Shown: positions 43,520-52,846, numbered from the stretch's first letter. The stretch is DNA of 64,000 nt from Vogesella alkaliphila (GCF_014652475.1 NZ_BMYW01000008.1:1-64000); one strand, 5' to 3'. The notes: generated by a model from the letters alone, not told the origin. Made by a program: numbers and translations.

Positions 43520-45016
43520 ATGTTTGCTAATCCTTTGAGTCTGGTGATCTGGACCCCCATCGTAGCCGGCCTGCTGGTGCTGGCGACCGGTGGCGACCAG
43601 CGCGCACCGCTGGCGCGCTGGCTGGCGCTGGCTGGTGCCGTGCTGGGGTTCCTGGTATCGCTCCCGTTGTTTACGCAGTTCGACAACCTGCATGGCGGCA
43701 TGCAGTTTGTCGAAAACATGCCGTGGATCGAATCCCTCGGTATCAACTACCACCTGGGGGTGGACGGCATCTCGATGCTGTTCATCGTGCTGAACAGCTT
43801 CACCACGCTGATGGTGATCCTGGCCGGCTGGGAAGTGATCCAGAAGCGCACCGCACAGTACATGGCCGCGTTCCTGATCATGTCCGGCCTGATCAACGGT
43901 GCCTTCGCCGCGCTGGACGCGATCCTGTTCTACGTGTTCTTCGAAGGCATGCTGATCCCGATGTACCTGATCATCGGTGTGTGGGGCGGTCCGCGTCGCG
44001 TTTACGCCTCGATCAAGTTCTTCCTGTACACCCTGCTGGGTTCGCTGCTGATGCTGGTGGCGTTCATCTACCTGTACTTCCAGGCCGGCAAGAGCTTTGA
44101 CATCCAGGCCTTCCAGGCCCTGAAGCAGATCCCGCTGCAGGTGCAGATCCTGCTGTTCATCGCCTTCTTCCTGTCGTTCGCGGTGAAAGTGCCGATGTGG
44201 CCGGTGCACACCTGGTTGCCGGATGCCCACGTGGAAGCGCCGACCGGCGGTTCCATGGTGCTGGCGGCGATCACGCTGAAGATCGGTGCCTACGGCTTCT
44301 TGCGGTTTGCCCTGCCTATCGTGCCGGATGCCTCGATCGAGCTGGCACCGATCATGGTCGGCCTGTCGCTGGTGGCGGTGGTGTACATCGGTCTGGTGGC
44401 CCTGGTACAGACCGACATGAAGAAACTGGTGGCCTACTCCTCCATTTCGCACATGGGCTTCGTGACCCTGGGCATGTTCCTGTTCACCGGCAGCCAGATG
44501 AATGCGTGGGCGGTGGAGGGTGCACTGGTACAGATGGTGTCCCACGGTTTTGTGTCCGCCGCGATGTTCTTCTGCATCGGCGTGATGTATGACCGCGTGC
44601 ACAGCCGCAACATCGCCGACTACGGCGGTGTCGCCAACAAGATGCCGATCTTCGCCGCCTTCATGATGCTGTTCGGCATGGCCAACTCCGGTCTGCCTGC
44701 CACCTCCGGCTTCGTCGGCGAATTCATGGTGATCATGGGCGCCGTGCAGGTGAACTTCCTGGTCGCTGCGCTGGCCGCCACCACCCTGATCTTCGGTGCC
44801 GCCTACACCCTGTGGATGTACAAGCGCGTGATCTTCGGTGATGTGGACAACCACCACGTGGAAGAGATGAAGGACGTCAACAAGCGTGAATTCCTGATTC
44901 TGGTGATCCTGGCCGTGACCGTACTGGGCATGGGTCTGTACCCGCAGCTGTTCGTTGAGAAGATGCACCTGTCTGTCAATGAACTGATCGCGCACGTTGC
45001 GCAAAGCAAGCTCTAA
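43520..45016 (+). CDS. nuoM: NADH-quinone oxidoreductase subunit M
   Basis: A 498-residue antiporter-like proton pump with 14 helices. Seen: NYHLGVDGISMLFIVLNSF, VFFEGMLIPMYLIIGVWGG (pump Glu), VKVPMWPVHTWLPDAHVEAP and KKLVAYSSISHMGFVTLGMF. It sits between nuoL and nuoN in the standard order. No dispersed motif occurs in nuoL or nuoM. Confidence 0.97.
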   Translation: MFANPLSLVIWTPIVAGLLVLATGGDQRAPLARWLALAGAVLGFLVSLPLFTQFDNLHGGMQFVENMPWIESLGINYHLGVDGISMLFIVLNSFTTLMVILAGWEVIQKRTAQYMAAFLIMSGLINGAFAALDAILFYVFFEGMLIPMYLIIGVWGGPRRVYASIKFFLYTLLGSLLMLVAFIYLYFQAGKSFDIQAFQALKQIPLQVQILLFIAFFLSFAVKVPMWPVHTWLPDAHVEAPTGGSMVLAAITLKIGAYGFLRFALPIVPDASIELAPIMVGLSLVAVVYIGLVALVQTDMKKLVAYSSISHMGFVTLGMFLFTGSQMNAWAVEGALVQMVSHGFVSAAMFFCIGVMYDRVHSRNIADYGGVANKMPIFAAFMMLFGMANSGLPATSGFVGEFMVIMGAVQVNFLVAALAATTLIFGAAYTLWMYKRVIFGDVDNHHVEEMKDVNKREFLILVILAVTVLGMGLYPQLFVEKMHLSVNELIAHVAQSKL

Positions 45017-45036
45017 GAGGCCACAAGGAATACGAA

Positions 45037-46491
45037 ATGAATTGGGCTGATCTCAATCTGATGCCGGCTTTGCCAGAGATGTTCCTGCTTGGGGCACTGT
45101 CGGTAATCCTCATTCTTGACCTGTTTATCTCGGACGCCAAGCGCGGCATCACCTACGCACTGTCGCTGCTGACACTGCTGGTTTGTGCCGTGATCCAGGT
45201 TTCCACTTTCGAACCGTTCGCCACCATCACCCTCAGTGGCATGTTTGTCGATGATCCGCTGTCGGACATCGTCAAGGTGGCGATGTACGGCGTGACGGCG
45301 CTGGTGCTGGTTTACACCCGCCAGTACGTCAAGGACCGTGGCCTGTTCAAGGGCGAATACTTCACCCTGACCCTGTTCGCGTTGCTGGGCATGAACCTGA
45401 TGGTGTCGGCCAGTAACTTCGTCAGCCTGTACATGGGCCTGGAACTGCTGTCGCTGTCGCTGTACTCGCTGATCGCGCTGCAGCGTGAATCCGGTCGTGC
45501 CATCGAAGCCGCGATGAAGTACTTCGTGCTCGGCGCGCTGGCTTCCGGCCTGCTGCTGTACGGTGTGTCGATGGTGTACGGTGCCACCGGTTCGCTGGAT
45601 CTGGCCAAGGTCGCCCAGGCGATCGCCTCGGGTAGCGCCAACCAGACGCTGCTGGTCTTCGGCCTGGTGTTCATCGTGGCCGGCCTCGCGTTCAAGCTGG
45701 GCGCGGTACCGTTCCACATGTGGGTGCCTGACGTTTACCAGGGCTCGTCCACTGCGATGACGCTGATGATCGGTGCCGCACCGAAACTGGCGGCCTTCGT
45801 GTTCGTGATCCGCATCCTGGTGCAGGGTCTGGGCGAGATGATGGCCGACTGGCAGGGCATGCTGGTGATTCTGGCGGTGCTGTCGATGGCCATCGGTAAC
45901 CTGACCGCCATCGCGCAGACCAACCTCAAGCGCATGCTGGCCTACTCGACCATCTCGCACATGGGTTTCCTGCTGCTGGGCCTGATCGCCGGTAACGCCG
46001 AAGGCTACTCCGCCGCACTGTTCTACGTGATCGTTTACGTGCTGACCTCGCTGGCCGGTTTCGGCATCCTGCTGGGCCTGTCGCGTGCCGGTTTCGAGTG
46101 CGAGACACTGGACGACCTGAAAGGCCTCAACGGCCGCAACAGCTGGTACGCGCTGCTGATGCTGCTGGCGCTGTTCTCGATGGCCGGCATTCCGCCGCTG
46201 GCTGGCTTCTACGCCAAGTTCGCGGTGATCCAGGCCATCGTCAACGTCAACCTGCTGTGGCTGGCGGTGGTGGCGGTGCTGATGTCGCTGATCGGTGCCT
46301 TCTACTACCTGCGTGCGGTCAAGGTGATGTACTTCGACGACGTGCAGGACAACAGCCCGATCGCCATCCCGGGCGACATGAAGCTGGTGCTGTCGCTCAA
46401 TGCCGTTGCGCTGCTGGTACTGGGTGCGATGCCGGAACGTTTGATCGCGATGTGCGTCGAAGCGATGAAACAATCCCTCGTCGTCCTGTAA
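45037..46491 (+). CDS. nuoN: NADH-quinone oxidoreductase subunit N
   Basis: A 484-residue antiporter-like proton pump. Seen: MGLELLSLSLYSLIALQRES, FKLGAVPFHMWVPDVYQGSS, KRMLAYSTISHMGFLLLGL and AGIPPLAGFYAKFAV. It is the last catalytic gene of the operon; a DUF2818 gene follows nine bases later. Confidence 0.97.
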   Translation: MNWADLNLMPALPEMFLLGALSVILILDLFISDAKRGITYALSLLTLLVCAVIQVSTFEPFATITLSGMFVDDPLSDIVKVAMYGVTALVLVYTRQYVKDRGLFKGEYFTLTLFALLGMNLMVSASNFVSLYMGLELLSLSLYSLIALQRESGRAIEAAMKYFVLGALASGLLLYGVSMVYGATGSLDLAKVAQAIASGSANQTLLVFGLVFIVAGLAFKLGAVPFHMWVPDVYQGSSTAMTLMIGAAPKLAAFVFVIRILVQGLGEMMADWQGMLVILAVLSMAIGNLTAIAQTNLKRMLAYSTISHMGFLLLGLIAGNAEGYSAALFYVIVYVLTSLAGFGILLGLSRAGFECETLDDLKGLNGRNSWYALLMLLALFSMAGIPPLAGFYAKFAVIQAIVNVNLLWLAVVAVLMSLIGAFYYLRAVKVMYFDDVQDNSPIAIPGDMKLVLSLNAVALLVLGAMPERLIAMCVEAMKQSLVVL

Positions 46492-46500
46492 GGAATCAGC

Positions 46501-46797
46501 ATGGAACTCAGCGTCATCGTCCTGTTACTGCTCGCGTTTGTTGCGGCCAACCTGCCATTCATGACCCGGCGCGTTGCCGGCATCTGGCGGGTCGCCAACA
46601 AGCACTTCGGTTGGCAGTTGCTGGAACTGGTGGCGCTGTACCTGTTGCTGGGCGTGCTGGCGCGGCTGCTGGAAGGCCGCTATTCCCCGGTACACGTGCA
46701 GAAGTGGCAGTTCTATGTCACCACCCTGGCGCTGTTCCTGGTCTTTGCGTTCCCCGGTTTCATCGGACGCTACTTCTGGAAGAAGCGCGGTATCTGA
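46501..46797 (+). CDS. DUF2818 membrane protein at the end of the nuo operon
   Basis: A 98-residue protein with three hydrophobic segments (about 3-20, 40-57 and 70-88) and a basic end, KKRGI. It matches DUF2818, found after nuoN in many betaproteobacteria. Constant linkage to nuo suggests an assembly or accessory role for complex I, but no function is established. AAGGAA precedes the ATG; the operon terminator follows at 46814. A motif core at 46542-46551 encodes VAANLP in the first loop. Confidence 0.88.
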   Translation: MELSVIVLLLLAFVAANLPFMTRRVAGIWRVANKHFGWQLLELVALYLLLGVLARLLEGRYSPVHVQKWQFYVTTLALFLVFAFPGFIGRYFWKKRGI

Positions 46798-46813
46798 GCC
46801 GCTGCGCAGCACA

Positions 46814-46848
46814 ACAAAAACGCCACGATCTGATCGTGGCGTTTTTGT
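46814..46848. terminator. Terminator of the nuo operon
   Basis: ACAAAAACGCCACGA and TCGTGGCGTTTTTGT pair perfectly; strong and symmetric, so it can stop transcripts from both sides. Confidence 0.93.
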
Positions 46849-47045
46849 TTGTCTGCCGCAGGCACGCAGTCCGGGTCATCGGCTCTTGCGCCACGGGCCG
46901 CGATAAGGTCCGCTCATTCGGCTGGCCGGGCAGCGGCCGGGGAGGGGCGAGATGCGCTGCGGCCAAGCCTGGCCGTGCCAGGGCGCAGGCCGCCAGTGCC
47001 TAACGGCCACCATCCCGTGCGGCAACGCCGGTTGCAGGCAAGAAA
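46849..47045. other. Gap between the nuo terminator and the acyltransferase terminator
   Basis: About 200 bases with no supported gene. It contains a degenerate motif pair at 46959-46976 (TGCGGCCAAGCCTGGCCG) and several short GC-rich inverted repeats. I see no promoter, since the genes on both sides point into it. Confidence 0.5.
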
Positions 47046-47079
47046 AAGGGCAAGGTTGGCCGCAGCCACCCTTGCCCTT
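47046..47079 (-). terminator. Terminator of the acyltransferase operon built on a motif copy
   Basis: AAGGGCAAGG (47046-47055) pairs with CCTTGCCCTT (47070-47079); inner TGGC/GCCA pairs around CGCA. The A-run at 47043-47047 is the U-run for the minus strand. An exact dispersed motif (47051-47064) forms one arm and the loop. Confidence 0.8.
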
Positions 47080-47093
47080 GTGCCGGATACGGC

Positions 47094-47960
47094 TCAGTAG
47101 AAGCGCGCCTGTCCCTGCGGCCGGGTCTTGAAGCGCTTGTGCAGCCAGAAGTACTGTTCCGGCGCCTCCAGGATGCGCTGCTCCAGGAAGGCGTTCATGC
47201 GGCGGGTATCGGCTTCCAGGTCGTCGCTGGGGAAGTGGTCCAGCGGCGGATGGATGTCGAGCACGAAGCGCGAGCCTTCGCGGCGGGCGATGGCCGGCAC
47301 TACCTTGGCCTTGGCGATGCTGGCAATGCGCGACAGGCCGGTGATGGTGGCGGCGTCGGTGGCGAAGAACTTCACGAAGATGGCGTCGCGCGGGCCGAAG
47401 TCCTGGTCCGGCAGGTACAGGAACGGGGTGTGCTCCTTGCGCATCGCCTTGATGATGCTGCGCAGGCTCTCCTGCCGCGACACGATGTAGGCATTGTCGA
47501 AGCGGTTGCGGCCTTTGTAGAACTGCGCATCCAGCGTCTTGTTCTTCTGGTGCGAATAGACGCTGACCAGCGGCACTTCCAGGTTCAGGCGCAGCGCGCA
47601 GATCTCGAAGGCGACGAAGTGCGGGTAGAACAGCACCACGTCTTCGCCCGCCTCGCGCAGCCGGGTGATGTGTTCCAGCCCGCGCACCTCCACCAGCTGG
47701 CGCAGGCGCTGCGGGGACGACCACCACACGATGCCGTACTCCAGCATCAGCTTCATCATCTCGACAAAGTGGCGGCGAATCAGCCGGCGGCGCTGTGTCG
47801 GCCCCATGTCGGGAAAGCACAGGCGCAGGTTGATCAGGCCGACGCGACGGCGCTCGCGGGCGAGCAGGTAGGCGAGCTGCCCCAGGCACCAGGCCAGGGC
47901 ATGGATGACGGGCAACGGCAACAGGCGGATCAGCCACAGCAGGGCCAGGGCGAATTTCAT
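47094..47960 (-). CDS. Lipid A biosynthesis acyltransferase, LpxL/HtrB family (second gene)
   Basis: A 288-residue lysophospholipid-acyltransferase-like protein with one N-terminal membrane anchor (about 3-22). The catalytic HX4E is in FYPHFVAFEICAL; DQDFGPRDAIFVKFF and WLHKRFKTRP are family segments. It likely adds a secondary acyl chain to lipid A at the inner membrane. It lies 15 bases after a paralogue, so the two probably add different chains. Which is LpxL and which LpxM cannot be told by eye. Confidence 0.88.
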   Translation of the reverse strand: MKFALALLWLIRLLPLPVIHALAWCLGQLAYLLARERRRVGLINLRLCFPDMGPTQRRRLIRRHFVEMMKLMLEYGIVWWSSPQRLRQLVEVRGLEHITRLREAGEDVVLFYPHFVAFEICALRLNLEVPLVSVYSHQKNKTLDAQFYKGRNRFDNAYIVSRQESLRSIIKAMRKEHTPFLYLPDQDFGPRDAIFVKFFATDAATITGLSRIASIAKAKVVPAIARREGSRFVLDIHPPLDHFPSDDLEADTRRMNAFLEQRILEAPEQYFWLHKRFKTRPQGQARFY

Positions 47961-47975
47961 GCGGTATTCCAGTGG

Positions 47976-48860
47976 TTAGGCTTGATCGGGAGAGGGCGCG
48001 CCGGACGGCGTCTTGTAGCGGTTGTAGCTCCACAGGTACTGCTGCGGCCAACGTTGGATCAGGCGCTCGACATTGGCGTTGACCACCGCGGCATCGGCCT
48101 CGCGCTCGCCGCTGAACTCGCCCTGCTGGCGGCTGATGTGGATGTGGAAGCCGGCACCGCCAGGCAGGCGCTCGCCGGTGAACCACAGCACGGCGACATT
48201 GTTCATCTGCGCGAGGCGCGCCAGCAACGTCATGGTGAACGCCGGCTTGCCGAAGAACGGCGCCCAAGCGCCTTCGCCGCTACCGGGCACCTGGTCCGGC
48301 AGGATGATGGTGGCCTCGCCGGATTTCAGCGCCTTCATCAGCTGGCGCACGCCGGCGCCGGTGGCCGGCGCGGTGCGGCCTTTGCCGCGGGCACGGCCCT
48401 CGTTCATGATCGGCTCCAGCCACGCCAGCTTCGGCGGGCGGTACATCGCGGTCAGCGGGAACGGCAGCCGCGCCGAAATGTAGCGCCCGGCAATGTCGTA
48501 GCTGCCCAGGTGCGGGGTGACGAAGATCAGGCCCTTGCCTTCGGTCAGCGCCGCCTCGACATGCTCCCAGCCGTCGCAGCCGCGCACCAGCGAGGTGATG
48601 TAGTCCGGCTCGCGGCACCAGGCGATGGCCAGTTCCAGCGCGCCCTTGCCGGTTTCTGCTGCGCAGAGTTTGACGAGCGATTCGTAAAGCTGATAACTTC
48701 CAGCGATTTGACTGGTTTTGAGGTTTTCGCGTATGCGTTCGCGAAAACGCGGCGATAGGTAATAGAGGATTTTCCCCAGCAGGGCGCCCAGCCGGTGCAG
48801 TGCCGGTAGCGGCAACGCGGCCAGGGTCTGCAGGATGAGTCGTGCGATTCGGGTCATCAT
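47976..48860 (-). CDS. Lipid A biosynthesis acyltransferase, LpxL/HtrB family (first gene)
   Basis: A 294-residue paralogue of the next gene with a membrane anchor near the N-terminus and the catalytic HX4D in VTPHLGSYDIAGR. Other family segments are YRPPKLAWLEPIMNEGR, ILPDQVPGSGEGAWAPFFG and YLWSYNRYK. The start could be ATG 48860 or the adjacent ATG 48857. It is divergent from metK across 67 bases. A motif copy (48043-48056) encodes QRWPQQ just before the C-terminal YLWSYNR block. Confidence 0.9.
   Translation of the reverse strand: MMTRIARLILQTLAALPLPALHRLGALLGKILYYLSPRFRERIRENLKTSQIAGSYQLYESLVKLCAAETGKGALELAIAWCREPDYITSLVRGCDGWEHVEAALTEGKGLIFVTPHLGSYDIAGRYISARLPFPLTAMYRPPKLAWLEPIMNEGRARGKGRTAPATGAGVRQLMKALKSGEATIILPDQVPGSGEGAWAPFFGKPAFTMTLLARLAQMNNVAVLWFTGERLPGGAGFHIHISRQQGEFSGEREADAAVVNANVERLIQRWPQQYLWSYNRYKTPSGAPSPDQA
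48043..48056 (+). repeat. Dispersed motif, CGTTG form, in the acyltransferase gene
   Basis: TGCGGCCAACGTTG, antisense to the gene, read as QRWPQ. Confidence 0.7.
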
Positions 48861-48927
48861 GGTCTGCTGGAAAGTAAACGCGCTATTTTATCATTAACTC
48901 AAAGGCCATTATTCGGGAACGGACACA
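48861..48927. promoter_or_regulatory. Divergent promoter region between the acyltransferase and metK
   Basis: 67 AT-richer bases (containing CGCTATTTTATCATTAACTC) must hold both promoters. No SAM riboswitch fits in so short a leader. Confidence 0.5.
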
Positions 48928-50097
48928 ATGAGCGAATATCTTTTTACATCTGAATCGGTATCTGAAGGCCATCCGGACAAGGTCGCGGACCAGATTTCCG
49001 ACGCCATTCTGGACGCCATCCTGCGTGAAGACAAATACGCCCGCGTAGCGGCCGAGACCCTGGTCAACACCGGCCTGGTCGTGCTGGCCGGCGAGATCAC
49101 CACCACCGCCAACGTCGACTACATCAAGATCGCGCGCGAAACCATCAAGCGCATCGGTTACGACAATACCGAGCTGGGCTTCGACCATCGCGGTTGCGCG
49201 GTGATGGTGTGCTACGACAAGCAGTCGCCGGACATCGCCCAGGGCGTGAACGAAGGCGAGGGCCTCGATCTGGACCAGGGTGCCGGCGACCAGGGCCTGA
49301 TGTTCGGCTACGCCTGCGACGAAACCCCGACCCTGATGCCGTTCCCGATCTACTACGCGCACCGTCTGGTGCAGCGTCAGGCGGAACTGCGCAAGGACGG
49401 CCGCCTGCCGTGGCTGCGTCCGGACGCCAAGAGCCAGATCACCTGCGTGTACGACAGCGAAACCGGCCTGCCCAAGCGCATCGACACCGTGGTGCTGTCT
49501 ACCCAGCACGCGCCGGAAATCGACCACAAGACGCTGACCGAAGCGGTGATCGAGGACATCATCAAGCCGGTGCTGCCGGCGGAAATGATTACCGCCGAGA
49601 CCAAGTTCCTGATCAACCCGACCGGCCGTTTCGTCATCGGCGGCCCGATGGGCGACTGCGGCCTGACCGGCCGCAAGATCATCGTCGACACCTACGGCGG
49701 TGCCGCACCGCACGGCGGTGGTGCCTTCTCCGGCAAGGACCCGACCAAGGTCGACCGTTCCGCCGCCTACGCCGGTCGCTACGTGGCCAAGAACGTGGTC
49801 GCCGCCGGTCTGGCGCGCCAGTGCCAGATCCAGGTTTCCTACGCCATCGGCGTGGCCGAGCCGACCTCGATCTCGGTGGACACCTTCGGCACCAACGCCA
49901 TCCCGAACGAGAAGATCGTCGAGCTGGTGAAGCAGCACTTCGACCTGCGCCCGAAGGGCATCGTACAGATGCTGGACCTGTTGCGTCCGATCTACACCAA
50001 GACCGCCGCCTACGGCCACTTCGGCCGCGAAGAGCCAGAGTTCAGCTGGGAGCGCACCGACAAGGCCGCCGCGCTGCGCGCCGCTGCCGGCCTGTAA
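48928..50097 (+). CDS. metK: S-adenosylmethionine synthetase MetK
   Basis: A 389-residue enzyme making SAM from methionine and ATP. Seen: [20 protein letters not shown], the [16 protein letters not shown] loop, the P-loop-like [20 protein letters not shown] and a C-terminal [16 protein letters not shown]. It is followed by a strong terminator and then the SAH riboswitch/ahcY unit, so synthesis of SAM and removal of SAH are adjacent but separately controlled. Confidence 0.98.
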   Translation: MSEYLFTSESVSEGHPDKVADQISDAILDAILREDKYARVAAETLVNTGLVVLAGEITTTANVDYIKIARETIKRIGYDNTELGFDHRGCAVMVCYDKQSPDIAQGVNEGEGLDLDQGAGDQGLMFGYACDETPTLMPFPIYYAHRLVQRQAELRKDGRLPWLRPDAKSQITCVYDSETGLPKRIDTVVLSTQHAPEIDHKTLTEAVIEDIIKPVLPAEMITAETKFLINPTGRFVIGGPMGDCGLTGRKIIVDTYGGAAPHGGGAFSGKDPTKVDRSAAYAGRYVAKNVVAAGLARQCQIQVSYAIGVAEPTSISVDTFGTNAIPNEKIVELVKQHFDLRPKGIVQMLDLLRPIYTKTAAYGHFGREEPEFSWERTDKAAALRAAAGL

Positions 50098-50120
50098 GCT
50101 ACCCGGGTTTGTTGTGCACC

Positions 50121-50143
50121 AAGGCCTCGCAAGAGGCCTTTTT
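50121..50143 (+). terminator. Terminator after metK
   Basis: AAGGCCTC, loop GCAA, GAGGCCTT and a T-run. Confidence 0.9.
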
Positions 50144-50183
50144 CTTTGCCGCCCGGCGCCGGCCGCGGCGGCTTTGCTGTTGT

Positions 50184-50197
50184 TGCGGCCAACCTTG
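50184..50197 (+). repeat. Dispersed motif, exact intergenic copy before ahcY
   Basis: TGCGGCCAACCTTG located where the -35 region of the ahcY promoter would be. Confidence 0.85.
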
Positions 50198-50212
50198 TGG
50201 CGCAAGTTCTGC

Positions 50213-50218
50213 CATAAT
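50213..50218 (+). promoter_or_regulatory. Probable -10 box of ahcY
   Basis: CATAAT about ten bases before the riboswitch begins. A 17-base spacer would put the -35 at CAACCT (50190-50195), inside the dispersed motif and unlike TTGACA. Confidence 0.45.
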
Positions 50219-50224
50219 GTCGGG

Positions 50225-50290
50225 ATTCCGGGGAGCGCTGCGAGGCCATGCCCCAGGCCCGGAAACGCAAAACGGCGCTCACCTGCTTTT
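50225..50290 (+). promoter_or_regulatory. SAH riboswitch upstream of ahcY
   Basis: The sequence matches the S-adenosylhomocysteine riboswitch class: CCGGGGAGCGCTGCGAGGCC at 50228-50247, CCAGGCCCGG at 50253-50262 and AACGGCGCTCACC at 50271-50283. Arms CCGGG (50228-50232) and CCCGG (50258-50262) pair, and GAGCGC (50233-50238) pairs with GCGCTC (50275-50280). Known members switch ahcY on when SAH accumulates. The start codon lies about 110 bases downstream. Confidence 0.9.
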
Positions 50291-50392
50291 CATTGAACGG
50301 CTCCGATCGGGCCGCTTCAGGATAACCCGTGCCGGGCACGGGATGCGCGGGTGAGCCATCCCTCCCGGCCTTCGTGACAAAGGAATACACGA

Positions 50393-51793
50393 ATGGCTGC
50401 ATTCAACGACTACATCGTTGCCGACATCAATCTGGCAGATTGGGGCCGCAAGGAACTCAATATTGCCGAGACCGAAATGCCGGGCCTGATGGCCACGCGC
50501 AAGGAATACCAGCACAGCCAGCCGCTGCGCGGCGCGCGCATCGCCGGCTCGCTGCACATGACGGTGCAGACCGCCGTGCTGATCGAGACCCTGACCGCGC
50601 TGGGCGCCGAAGTTCGCTGGGCGTCGTGCAACATCTTCTCCACCCAGGACCACGCCGCCGCCGCCATCGCTGCGGCCAACATCCCGGTATTCGCGTTCAA
50701 GGGCGAGAGCCTGGACGAGTACTGGGAATTCAGCCACAAGATCTTCGAATGGCCGGAAGACCAGCCGGCGAACATGATCCTCGACGACGGTGGCGACGCC
50801 ACCCTGCTGCTGATGCTGGGCAGCAAGGCGGAGAAGGACCTCGGCGTGATCGGCCACCCGACCAACGAGGAAGAAACCGCGCTGTTCGCCTCCATCAAGC
50901 GTCACCTGGCAATCGACCCGCAGTGGTACTCCAAGCGCCTGCAGCACATCAAGGGCGTGACCGAGGAAACCACTACCGGCGTGCATCGCCTGTACCAGCT
51001 GGAAAAGGACGGCCTGCTGCCGTTCCCGGCCTTCAACGTCAACGACTCGGTGACCAAGTCCAAGTTCGACAACCTGTACGGTTGCCGCGAATCGCTGGTG
51101 GACGGCATCAAGCGCGCCACCGACGTGATGATCGCCGGTAAGGTTGCCGTGGTGCTGGGCTACGGTGACGTGGGCAAGGGCTGCGCGCAATCGCTGCGCG
51201 GTCTGGGCGCCACCGTGTGGGTGACCGAAATCGACCCGATCTGCGCGCTGCAGGCGGCGATGGAAGGCTACCGCGTGGTACGCATGGACGAGATCTGCGA
51301 TCAGGCCGACATCTTCGTGACCACCACCGGCAACGTCGGCGTGATCAATCACGAGCACATGAAGAAGATGCGCAACAACGCCATCGTGTGCAATATCGGC
51401 CACTTCGACAGCGAAATCGAAGTCGCCTCGCTGCGCCAGTACCAGTGGGAAAACATCAAGCCGCAGGTGGACCACATCATCTTCCCGGACGGCAAGCGCA
51501 TCATCCTGCTGGCCGAAGGCCGCCTGGTGAACCTGGGTTGCGCCACCGGCCACCCGAGCTTCGTGATGTCCAACTCCTTCACCAACCAGGTGCTGGCGCA
51601 GATCGAGATCTTCGCCAACGAGCACAAGTACGAGAACAAGGTGTACGTGCTGCCCAAGCATCTGGACGAGAAGGTGGCGCGCCTGCACCTGGAGCGCATC
51701 GGCGCCCGCCTGACCGAGCTGTCCGACGAGCAGGCCAGCTACATCAGCGTTCCGAAAGACGGCCCATATAAGCCGGCACACTATCGTTATTGA
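50393..51793 (+). CDS. ahcY: Adenosylhomocysteinase AhcY
   Basis: A 466-residue NAD-dependent enzyme hydrolysing S-adenosylhomocysteine to adenosine and homocysteine, relieving inhibition of methyltransferases. Seen: [34 protein letters not shown], the NAD-binding [26 protein letters not shown] and the C-terminal KPAHYRY. Length includes the ~40-residue insertion typical of bacterial forms. AAAGGAA precedes the ATG. It is controlled by the SAH riboswitch upstream and ends in a strong terminator. Confidence 0.98.
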   Translation: MAAFNDYIVADINLADWGRKELNIAETEMPGLMATRKEYQHSQPLRGARIAGSLHMTVQTAVLIETLTALGAEVRWASCNIFSTQDHAAAAIAAANIPVFAFKGESLDEYWEFSHKIFEWPEDQPANMILDDGGDATLLLMLGSKAEKDLGVIGHPTNEEETALFASIKRHLAIDPQWYSKRLQHIKGVTEETTTGVHRLYQLEKDGLLPFPAFNVNDSVTKSKFDNLYGCRESLVDGIKRATDVMIAGKVAVVLGYGDVGKGCAQSLRGLGATVWVTEIDPICALQAAMEGYRVVRMDEICDQADIFVTTTGNVGVINHEHMKKMRNNAIVCNIGHFDSEIEVASLRQYQWENIKPQVDHIIFPDGKRIILLAEGRLVNLGCATGHPSFVMSNSFTNQVLAQIEIFANEHKYENKVYVLPKHLDEKVARLHLERIGARLTELSDEQASYISVPKDGPYKPAHYRY

Positions 51794-51809
51794 TATTTGA
51801 TGTCCGGTG

Positions 51810-51848
51810 AAAACGGACAGGGCCGTAAAATGCCCTGTCCGTTTTTTT
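51810..51848 (+). terminator. Terminator after ahcY
   Basis: AAAACGGACAGGGC, loop CGTAAAAT, GCCCTGTCCGTTTT with seven T. Confidence 0.95.
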
Positions 51849-51849
51849 G

Positions 51850-51869
51850 TGCGGCCAACGTTGGCCGCA
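51850..51869. repeat. Palindromic motif pair between ahcY and metF
   Basis: TGCGGCCAACGTTGGCCGCA, a perfect 20-base palindrome two bases after the ahcY terminator T-run. Confidence 0.9.
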
Positions 51870-51942
51870 TGCCCCGTCAGCGGCGCCAGACCGACACGGG
51901 ATGCCAGGGAAACCATCACCAACCTTGCCGCAAGAGCTTGCC

Positions 51943-52779
51943 ATGACCGAACGTAACCGTACCTTCAGCTTCGAATTCTTCCCGCCGCGCACCCCGGAAG
52001 GCGTGGCCAAACTGCGGACCACCCGCCAGCAGCTGGCGCAGTTCAAGCCGGAGTTCTTCTCCGTGACCTTCGGTGCCGGCGGCACCACCCGCGACGGCAC
52101 GCTGTCCACGGTGCTGGAGATCCGCAACGAGGGCTACGCCGCGGCGCCGCACCTGTCCTGCATCGGTTCCACCCGCGACAACATCCGCTCGATTCTGAAC
52201 GAGTACCGCAACCACGGCATCCGCCACATCGTCGCGCTGCGCGGCGACATGCCGTCCGGCATGGTCGAGGCCGGCGAGTTCCGCTACGCCAACGAGCTGG
52301 TGGCCTTCATCCGCGAGGAGCACGGCGACCACTTCCACATCGAGGTGGCGGCCTATCCGGAATTCCACCCGCAGGCCAAGTCCGCCGAGGACGACATCAA
52401 CAATTTCGTGCGCAAGGTGAAGGCCGGCGCCAACTCGGCGATGACGCAGTACTTCTTCAACGCCGACAGCTATTTCCGCTTCGTCGACGAGGTGCAGGCG
52501 CGCGGCGTGGATGTGCCCATCGTGCCCGGCATCATGCCGATCGCCAACTTCGGCCAGCTGTGCCGCTTCTCCGACATGTGCGGCGCGGAAGTGCCGCGCT
52601 GGCTGCGCCTGCGCATGCAGGCCTATATGGACGACAGCGCGTCGATCCGCGCGCTGGGGCTGGACGTGGTGACCGAGCTGTGCGACCGCCTGCTGGCGAA
52701 CGGCGCACCGGGCTTGCACTTCTATACCCTGAACCAGGCCGGCACGGTGTCGACCATCTGGCAGCGCCTGGGCCTGTGA
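51943..52779 (+). CDS. metF: 5,10-methylenetetrahydrofolate reductase MetF
   Basis: A 278-residue FAD TIM barrel reducing methylene-THF to methyl-THF, the methyl donor for homocysteine recycling. Seen: FSFEFFPPRTPEGVAKL, the SVTFGAGGTTRDGT segment, HIVALRGDMPSG and FNADSYFRFVDEVQARG. Start ATG 51943 (MTERNRTFSF). With metK and ahcY just upstream it completes a methyl-cycle neighbourhood. The leader (51870-51942) contains CCAACCTTGCCGC, a half-match to the motif, and no riboswitch that I recognise. Confidence 0.97.
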   Translation: MTERNRTFSFEFFPPRTPEGVAKLRTTRQQLAQFKPEFFSVTFGAGGTTRDGTLSTVLEIRNEGYAAAPHLSCIGSTRDNIRSILNEYRNHGIRHIVALRGDMPSGMVEAGEFRYANELVAFIREEHGDHFHIEVAAYPEFHPQAKSAEDDINNFVRKVKAGANSAMTQYFFNADSYFRFVDEVQARGVDVPIVPGIMPIANFGQLCRFSDMCGAEVPRWLRLRMQAYMDDSASIRALGLDVVTELCDRLLANGAPGLHFYTLNQAGTVSTIWQRLGL

Positions 52780-52810
52780 GCGCGGCCGCCGGATACGGCG
52801 CGGCGCCACC

Positions 52811-52846
52811 ATGAAAAAACCGCAGCCTGCGCTGCGGTTTTTTCAT
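52811..52846. terminator. Bidirectional terminator between metF and the GGDEF-like gene
   Basis: Perfect 16-bp stem ATGAAAAAACCGCAGC / GCTGCGGTTTTTTCAT, loop CTGC. The stop codon of the minus-strand gene falls inside its right arm. Confidence 0.93.

Noticed and set aside
46849-47100. 83-codon frame in the gap after the nuo operon
   Set aside because: It overlaps the minus-strand acyltransferase terminator and has no similarity or ribosome site.
51849-51942. SAM or SAH riboswitch before metF
   Set aside because: The leader contains only the palindromic motif and no conserved aptamer sequence that I recognise.
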